This document shows, piece by piece, positions 59,486 to 64,000 of a stretch of 64,000 nucleotides of DNA (within the stretch, counting starts at the first letter, position 1; each line of letters starts with the position of its first letter). A program made the translations under genes and the position numbers. The notes beneath the pieces are model-generated. The model had not been told where the DNA came from. It saw only the letters and a program-made list of their open reading frames with translations, and ran no database searches. This DNA comes from Clostridium sp. DL-VIII (lineage in GTDB: Bacteria > Bacillota > Clostridia > Clostridiales > Clostridiaceae), in NCBI RefSeq assembly GCF_000230835.1, contig NZ_CM001240.1, positions 661,001-725,000 on the forward strand, in the 5' to 3' direction.

Positions 59486-60934
59486 ATGAATATTAAAATG
59501 TCATTAGAAGAAATAATAAATACGGGTGAAGGGCAGTACTTTGACAGAAAATCATCTAAGATACAAATAAATAAACTAGTAGAGACTATAATTGCTTTTG
59601 CTAATGCTGATGGTGGAGAAGTGGCTATAGGTATTGAGGATGGTAAATTGGTGGGTATAAATAATCAAGGAAACATAAAGATAAATGACTTCATTCAATG
59701 CAGTTTCGATAAATGTATACCAGCAATTAAAGCAAATTATGAATATTTAGATATAGTAAAAGATAATGGTACTGATGATAGGATACTTATAATTCATATT
59801 GAACCAAGCATAGACAAAGTTCATAAAACTATATCAGATGAAGTTTTTTTAAGAGTTGGAGATGAAAATAAAAAGCTTAATTTTGAACAAAGATTAAATC
59901 TTGAATATGATAAAGGGGAAAGACTTTTTGAAGATAAGATAATAGAAAATTGTACTATGGAAGATTTAGATGTAGATGTACTAAAAAGTTATGCAGAGGC
60001 AGTTAAATACACGGGATCTGATTATGAAAGACTTCTTTATGCAAGAGGATTAGCTAGAAGAAGTAAGGAAGGTGCTAAAATTACAGTTGCAGCAGTGTTA
60101 TTATTTGCTGAAAATCCAAGCATATTTTTGCCTAATGCACGAGTTAGATTTTTTAGATATGAAGGAAGTAGTGCAGAAGTTGGTGTAGGGATGAACATTA
60201 TAAAGCAGGAAATGATTGAAGGACCACTTCCAAAGCAGATAGAAATGTTAAAGAATGTAGTAAAAGCACAATTAAGAGAATTTACAACACTTAACCCTTT
60301 GAATGGAAAGTTTATTACTATTCCAGAATATCCAGAGTTTGCATGGCAGGAAGGGATAATTAATGCTATTACTCATAGAGCATATAATATCCAAGGTGAT
60401 GATACAAAAATATTTATGTATGATGATAGATTAGAAATAAAAAGCCCTGGGAAATTCCCTAATATAGTAAACAAAGAAAATATAAGAGAAGTTAGATATT
60501 CAAGAAATCCAAGAATAGCAAGGGTTTTAACTGAACTAGGATGGGTAAGAGAACTTGGAGAAGGTGTAAAGAGAATATATAAGGAAATGAAAGAGTATTT
60601 TCTTGATGATCCTATTTATGATGAACCAAGTTATTCTGTATCGCTTCTGCTTAAGAATAATATTATGACAAGAAGGCAAAGACGTACAGAGAGAGTAAAT
60701 TATTTAATAGATATTGATTGGAATAAGTTCACTGATAATGAGAAAAAAGCTATTGAAATGGCTTATTCAACAGGAAAATTATATACTAAGGATTTTGCAG
60801 AGCTAATAAAGCGAAGTTCTACTTATGCAAGAACTGTGCTAAATGGTCTTGCTGATAAAGGTATATTAAAGAAAGTGGCATCATCTACTACAGATCCACA
60901 TCAATACTATGTATTTAAAGAAGCTGTGAAATAG
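59486..60934 (+). CDS. AlbA_2/Schlafen-type ATP-binding regulator-like protein
   Basis: This 482-residue protein starts at ATG 59486 after AGGAGG. The N-terminal AlbA_2 (Schlafen-like) domain shows GEGQYFDRKSSKI and IIAFANADGGEVAIGIEDGKLVG. The middle has the HATPase_c_4-type region NAITHRAYNIQGDDTKIFMYDDRLEIKSPG with RNPRIARVLTELGWVRELGEG. The C-terminal ~75 residues look like a winged helix (YTKDFAELIKRSSTYARTVLNGLADKGILKKV). Such proteins are common in mobile and defence-related DNA but their role is poorly known. The upstream phased repeats suggest it binds and controls its own promoter. It is the main intact island gene. Confidence 0.82.
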   Translation: MNIKMSLEEIINTGEGQYFDRKSSKIQINKLVETIIAFANADGGEVAIGIEDGKLVGINNQGNIKINDFIQCSFDKCIPAIKANYEYLDIVKDNGTDDRILIIHIEPSIDKVHKTISDEVFLRVGDENKKLNFEQRLNLEYDKGERLFEDKIIENCTMEDLDVDVLKSYAEAVKYTGSDYERLLYARGLARRSKEGAKITVAAVLLFAENPSIFLPNARVRFFRYEGSSAEVGVGMNIIKQEMIEGPLPKQIEMLKNVVKAQLREFTTLNPLNGKFITIPEYPEFAWQEGIINAITHRAYNIQGDDTKIFMYDDRLEIKSPGKFPNIVNKENIREVRYSRNPRIARVLTELGWVRELGEGVKRIYKEMKEYFLDDPIYDEPSYSVSLLLKNNIMTRRQRRTERVNYLIDIDWNKFTDNEKKAIEMAYSTGKLYTKDFAELIKRSSTYARTVLNGLADKGILKKVASSTTDPHQYYVFKEAVK

Positions 60935-61269
60935 ATTATAGGTACATTAAAATATTTTAAAAATATCATTGTTATATTACAGAGTTTATATAACTAAGGT
61001 AAAAATACATTTATCGGTGTTAATAAAAGTACAAAGGAGATAGTTATGGTACCAATAAAAATTCAAGAATTTGCAAAGAAATATGTAGAAACAAATAAAG
61101 ATTAAAGATTATGATTCTAGATTTAAAGAAAAGTAAGTATAAGTTTACCCCAGTTTTGCCCCTTATCCAATAACATTGGACAGTAATATTTAATAATATG
61201 GAATATATTAGTGGACATATTAAAGCCATTTATGACTACTTAATAGCAATAAATACCATGTTATATATT
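60935..61269 (+). other. Island right end with a truncated small frame
   Basis: The only gene-like item is ATG 61046 with AAAGGAG upstream, opening a 19-codon frame (MVPIKIQEFAKKYVETNKD) that stops at 61105. It looks like the first codons of a truncated gene. The rest shows no supported feature until the attachment repeat. Confidence 0.4.
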
Positions 61270-61311
61270 TCCAGAAGTCGTGGGTTCGAATCCCACCAAG
61301 TGCACCATAAA
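61270..61311 (+). repeat. Displaced 3' end of tRNA-Arg(TCG); right attachment site
   Basis: This 42-base copy of the tRNA 3' part differs at three positions from 56644-56685. Two are compensatory within the T-stem (GTGGG...CCCAC) and one restores full pairing with GCACTTG. It is most simply the original host tRNA end, cut off by the island. Confidence 0.85.
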
Positions 61312-61317
61312 AGTAGT

Positions 61318-61360
61318 AATACTAACGGTTTAGAGAAAGCTAAATCGTTGGTATTTTTAT
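61318..61360 (+). terminator. Original tRNA-Arg terminator, now displaced
   Basis: A 16-bp stem with two G-U pairs (61318-61333 with 61340-61355) ends in T-rich sequence. It is homologous in position and shape to the hairpin at 56687. Confidence 0.8.
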
Positions 61361-61450
61361 TTAGGAGCAATGTATTAGGTAGTTGCTCCTCATAAACCAC
61401 ACGCTTTGCGTGTGAGCATCGAAGAGCTTTAGCGGTGGGAATGAAAAAAA

Positions 61451-61515
61451 GTCCTCCTTTTGATAATTATAATAAGTAGAGTTTCGCCGACCGAATTTAA
61501 AATCAAAAGGAGGAC
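61451..61515 (+). promoter_or_regulatory. Ribosome-site-masking hairpin of the IS200 transposase
   Basis: GTCCTCCTTTTGAT (61451-61464) pairs perfectly with ATCAAAAGGAGGAC (61502-61515), which contains the ribosome site. This fold blocks translation and is a known brake on IS200 transposition. Confidence 0.88.
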
Positions 61516-61521
61516 ATCCGT

Positions 61522-61974
61522 ATGGACGAAGATAATTTATCACATACAAAATGGAGTTGTAAATACCATATAGTTTTTATACCGAAGTACAGGAGAAAAA
61601 CTATATATGGGAAAATAAGACAAGATGTTGGACAGATACTGAGACAATTGTGCAAATACAAAAATGTTGATATAATTGACGCCCACGCATGTGTGGATCA
61701 TATACATATGTTGGTATCCATACCACCAAAACTTAGTGTTTCAAGTTTTATGGGATATCTCAAGGGAAAAAGCTCGTTGATGATCTATGATAGACATGCC
61801 AATTTAAAGTACAAGCATGGAAATAGGCATTTCTGGGCGAAAGGTTATTTTGTGAGCACTGTTGGATTAAACAAAGCAACAATCGCAAAATATATAAGGG
61901 AACAAGAAAACGAAGATAAGATGTCAGATAATATGACAACTAAAGAGTACGAAGACCCTTTTAAGGGTTGCTAG
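61522..61974 (+). CDS. tnpA: IS200/IS605 family Y1 transposase TnpA
   Basis: This 150-residue single-strand transposase has the HUH motif as CVDHIHMLV near residue 58 and the nucleophile Tyr in AKYIREQEN near 133. SSFMGYLKGKSS and HFWAKGYFVSTVG are family motifs. It cuts and joins single-stranded ends at the subterminal hairpins. Length and motifs are intact, so it may be active. ATG 61522 follows AGGAGG, which is masked by an upstream inverted repeat. Confidence 0.95.
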   Translation: MDEDNLSHTKWSCKYHIVFIPKYRRKTIYGKIRQDVGQILRQLCKYKNVDIIDAHACVDHIHMLVSIPPKLSVSSFMGYLKGKSSLMIYDRHANLKYKHGNRHFWAKGYFVSTVGLNKATIAKYIREQENEDKMSDNMTTKEYEDPFKGC

Positions 61975-62290
61975 AGAGCTAAATGCGGCTGGCGGAATCA
62001 ATAGATGCTGCTGGTAACGTGCCCTTAGAGGGTATAATAAAAGCCACCAGCTGAGCTGGTGGTTACTTACTGTGGAACGTGACACCACACAGCCCTCATT
62101 TAGTTACACAATTTTCCCTAAATGAAATTTTTAAGAATACACAGGTTAAAGAATATGTTATAATTGGAATATAATGGTGAATAAGTATTGAGTAAAATTT
62201 ATTTGGATAACATACAAATAAATTGTAATTTCGTGGTGTAGATTATTTATATTAAATAAATGGAAGAGAGAAAGTAGCATGGAGGATATT

Positions 62291-63079
62291 ATGTGTAAAA
62301 TATACAAAGCACCAATTGGATGGAATCCAACAAGATTAAATCCATTTACTACAACGGGGTATTATGGAAAAGAATGGTCAGTATTTATTTACGATGAAGA
62401 GATTCGACATCATAGTAATATATATGAGAATACTAGGGTATATGTTGTTCAGGTGAATCCGGAAGTGGATTCTAAATATGAAAGATTATTTGATTATTTG
62501 ACTTATGAAACAAAACATAGAAGAAACGTAATATTAAGTTTACCTAAGCATGTAAATTTTGATGAGGTTCTTAAGATGTTTGATAATTTTCATTCGGATA
62601 ATGAATTTAGAGAAAGCGATGGAAAATATTTAGTGCATAGTACTACAAAAGAATCTTGGGAGAGCATTAAAAAATCTGGTGTATTATTATCTCCAAATAA
62701 ACTAAAGAAGCAGGGAATAAGTATATTAGAGATTGGGCTTAAACCGATGTTAGAGCCAGATGATTATTCTGATTACGTTATGTTGGATGTATTAGAAGGA
62801 TGTGGAGAATTAGTTGTAAATTCAAGACAGTTAGGATCTGTTTGTATAACTCCAGATATAAAATATATACCTGGAGTTAGAATATATTTTGATGCGGAAT
62901 TAATCATAAAAGATGGTCTTGGTACAAGGGATGGATTACACATCTTGAAAATAAAAGATAGATTACCATTAGACAAGTATTTACTTGACGTTATAAGCGC
63001 TGAGTCATTTCAGAAAAAAGAATGGACCCCTACAACATTTACAAATGAAGCTAATAGATACTTTTTAGAAGGACGATAA
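62291..63079 (+). CDS. Unknown protein with possible ADP-ribosyltransferase-like half
   Basis: The 262-residue reading starts at ATG 62291, five bases after GGAGG; an in-frame ATG at 62279 is also possible. The N-terminal half (WSVFIYDEEIRHHSNI) is not recognised. The C-terminal half begins KYLVHSTTKESWESIKKSGVLLSPNKLK, split here as LVHSTTKESW and IKKSGVLLSP, a pattern like the His-Thr-...-Trp-..-Ile motif of KptA/ART-type proteins. It continues with GVRIYFDAELIIKDGLG. An NAD-using or RNA-phosphotransferase activity is only a suggestion. It stands alone beside IS elements, with a terminator after it. Confidence 0.6.
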   Translation: MCKIYKAPIGWNPTRLNPFTTTGYYGKEWSVFIYDEEIRHHSNIYENTRVYVVQVNPEVDSKYERLFDYLTYETKHRRNVILSLPKHVNFDEVLKMFDNFHSDNEFRESDGKYLVHSTTKESWESIKKSGVLLSPNKLKKQGISILEIGLKPMLEPDDYSDYVMLDVLEGCGELVVNSRQLGSVCITPDIKYIPGVRIYFDAELIIKDGLGTRDGLHILKIKDRLPLDKYLLDVISAESFQKKEWTPTTFTNEANRYFLEGR

Positions 63080-63147
63080 AGTTCAATTTGTCGCAGATAG
63101 TAGAAACATAATTTAGAATACAATTTTTAAACTGTATATGAACCCTA

Positions 63148-63184
63148 AAACGCATTATTCTAAAATGAATTATGTGTTTTTTTA
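63148..63184 (+). terminator. Terminator after the ART-like gene
   Basis: AAACGCATTATTC pairs with GAATTATGTGTTT with one mismatch and one G-U pair, followed by T7. Confidence 0.8.
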
Positions 63185-63216
63185 TGCTCAAAATCAAAGA
63201 AAGGAGGGCGGAGCAT

Positions 63217-63327
63217 TTGATACGACCAAGTAAAAGCGCCGCGGTTATGAGTAAGAATCCTATAAAAGTAATTCTAAAAATTCATTTTACAGATTTTTTG
63301 TATATAACTGAGGGCGTTGTGGTGTAG
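63217..63327 (+). CDS. Possible 36-residue peptide
   Basis: TTG 63217 lies nine bases after AAAGGAGG and opens a frame starting MIRPSKSAAVMSKNP that ends at 63327. The ribosome site is strong, but the frame is short and unrecognised. It may be the start of a gene lost to insertion nearby. Confidence 0.3.
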   Translation: MIRPSKSAAVMSKNPIKVILKIHFTDFLYITEGVVV

Positions 63328-63622
63328 TAATTTTTTATAAGATTTTATAGGAAATGTGGGGGGCTTAAAATAATATCAGTACATTAAGTTCACTAATAGT
63401 ACAGAAAGAATCTTGTGTACTATTGCTTTGAAGTAACTATATATCTAGGGTTATCTATTATAGTACACTAAAAATGGATATTTAAAAAAATAAGAAGAGA
63501 TATATTAATATAGGTTGTTGAATAACTAATTTTTACAAATAGTTGCTTAAGAAAATATTCTTAGGAATTATTGATTCCAAGGATATTTTCTAGATTTTAT
63601 TCCTTGAAGTTTTTTATTAAAT
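63328..63622. other. Non-coding stretch with one strong hairpin
   Basis: AGAAAATATTCTTAGGAAT pairs with ATTCCAAGGATATTTTCT (63550-63591) apart from a single bulge and one G-U pair. It may mark the end of the transposase remnant next to it. Nothing else is supported. Confidence 0.4.
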
Positions 63623-63910
63623 TCATCTATTAAGTAAGCTAATAGAACCCATTTTATATAATTTCATCCCTATGGGAGATTCGAGAAACAAAGCATTTTC
63701 ATAGCGTCTATCAGTAAACGACTCAATACTTTTAGCTTTACGCATATTCACATCAGTTAAAAAATTAAATTCTAGGTTTGAGGCAATTTCAAACCATTCT
63801 GCTGAGTCATATGCTGTATCTGCAATTATTAAAAAAGGGTTATAAATTTTAGCTTCATATAATAAATCAGAAACTTGATTATCATGAAGATGAATAATCA
63901 TTATAAGCAA
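63623..63910 (-). pseudogene. DDE transposase fragment (IS4/IS5-like)
   Basis: About 93 codons on the minus strand resemble the centre of a DDE transposase: FLIIADTAYDSAEWFEIA contains a catalytic Asp, followed by NFLTDVNMRKAKSIESFTDRRYENALFLES. An in-frame stop lies directly upstream and the C-terminal part is missing, so it is a remnant. A short + strand frame, MNNHYKQLLEIVGEYYGLDAKIF, starts at 63890 and may be the truncated beginning of another element's gene. Confidence 0.65.
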
Positions 63911-64000
63911 CTGTTAGAGATAGTTGGAGAATATTATGGACTAGATGCTAAGATATTTTAATTTGCTTTATTTTTAATAATTTTATATAAAATAAAATGA

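Larger units (their letters stand above)
61363..62075 (+). mobile_element. IS200/IS605-type element
   Basis: The left end has subterminal hairpins AGGAGCAA/TTGCTCCT (61363-61390) and CACACGC-TTT-GCGTGTG (61398-61414). The right end has CCACCAGC-TGA-GCTGGTGG (62044-62062). Only a Y1 transposase gene lies between, so it is an IS200-like form without tnpB. There are no terminal inverted repeats or target duplication, as expected. Exact ends are uncertain by tens of bases. It sits just past the island's right attachment site. Confidence 0.75.

Overview
The window is low-GC DNA from a saccharolytic, butyrate- or solvent-forming Clostridium. Gene content and order (rex, crt-bcd-etfB-etfA, a separate hbd, a monomeric [FeFe] hydrogenase, groESL) fit the C. 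beijerinckii group best. This is a judgement from recognised gene families, not a database match.

Bases 1-8400: the tail of a glycyl radical enzyme, its activating enzyme and an FSA-type aldolase probably form one radical sugar-phosphate pathway. A long leader region with a promoter, an attenuator-like hairpin and a palindrome follows, then a complete oligopeptide ABC importer (oppA-B-C-D-F). Bases 8500-13210 hold single genes: a SEC-C protein, a GDP-mannose pyrophosphorylase, a zinc-dependent phospholipase C-like protein and a CadC-like ArsR regulator.

Bases 13470-24110 are the fermentative core. The NADH-sensing repressor Rex is encoded directly upstream of crt-bcd-etfB-etfA. Rex-box-like palindromes lie before crt, before hbd and before the hydrogenase gene, so one redox sensor plausibly controls crotonyl-CoA formation and reduction and H2 release. 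An iron alcohol dehydrogenase, a GCAxxG protein and an Ogg-type glycosylase lie between hbd and the hydrogenase.

Bases 24600-54420 are mostly housekeeping: CIRCE-groESL, an orphan prepilin, guanine-riboswitch-guaB, guaA, pgi, a triple-tyrosine repeat protein with a lytic transglycosylase, an RsuA-type pseudouridine synthase, nitroreductase/HxlR, a MarR gene with shared palindromic sites, a chemoreceptor, pcrA-ligA, an orphan extracytoplasmic binding protein, a HypE/PurM-like protein, rdgB and a YfcE-type phosphodiesterase. Two copies of a ~100-bp element with terminal inverted repeats lie in opposite orientation at 24141 and 48429.

Bases 54712-56681 carry 19 tRNA genes, including a duplicated Pro-Gly-Arg block and a duplicated Gln-Lys-Leu-Gly-Gly block. 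The last gene, tRNA-Arg(TCG), is the insertion site of a decayed 4.6-kb island: a displaced copy of its 3' end lies at 61270. The island holds an integrase remnant, a broken IS91-family transposase, small unknown genes and an AlbA/Schlafen-type ATP-binding regulator preceded by nine TACTT motifs phased at about 21 bp. After the island come an IS200-type element, a protein with a possible ADP-ribosyltransferase-like half, and transposase debris to the end.
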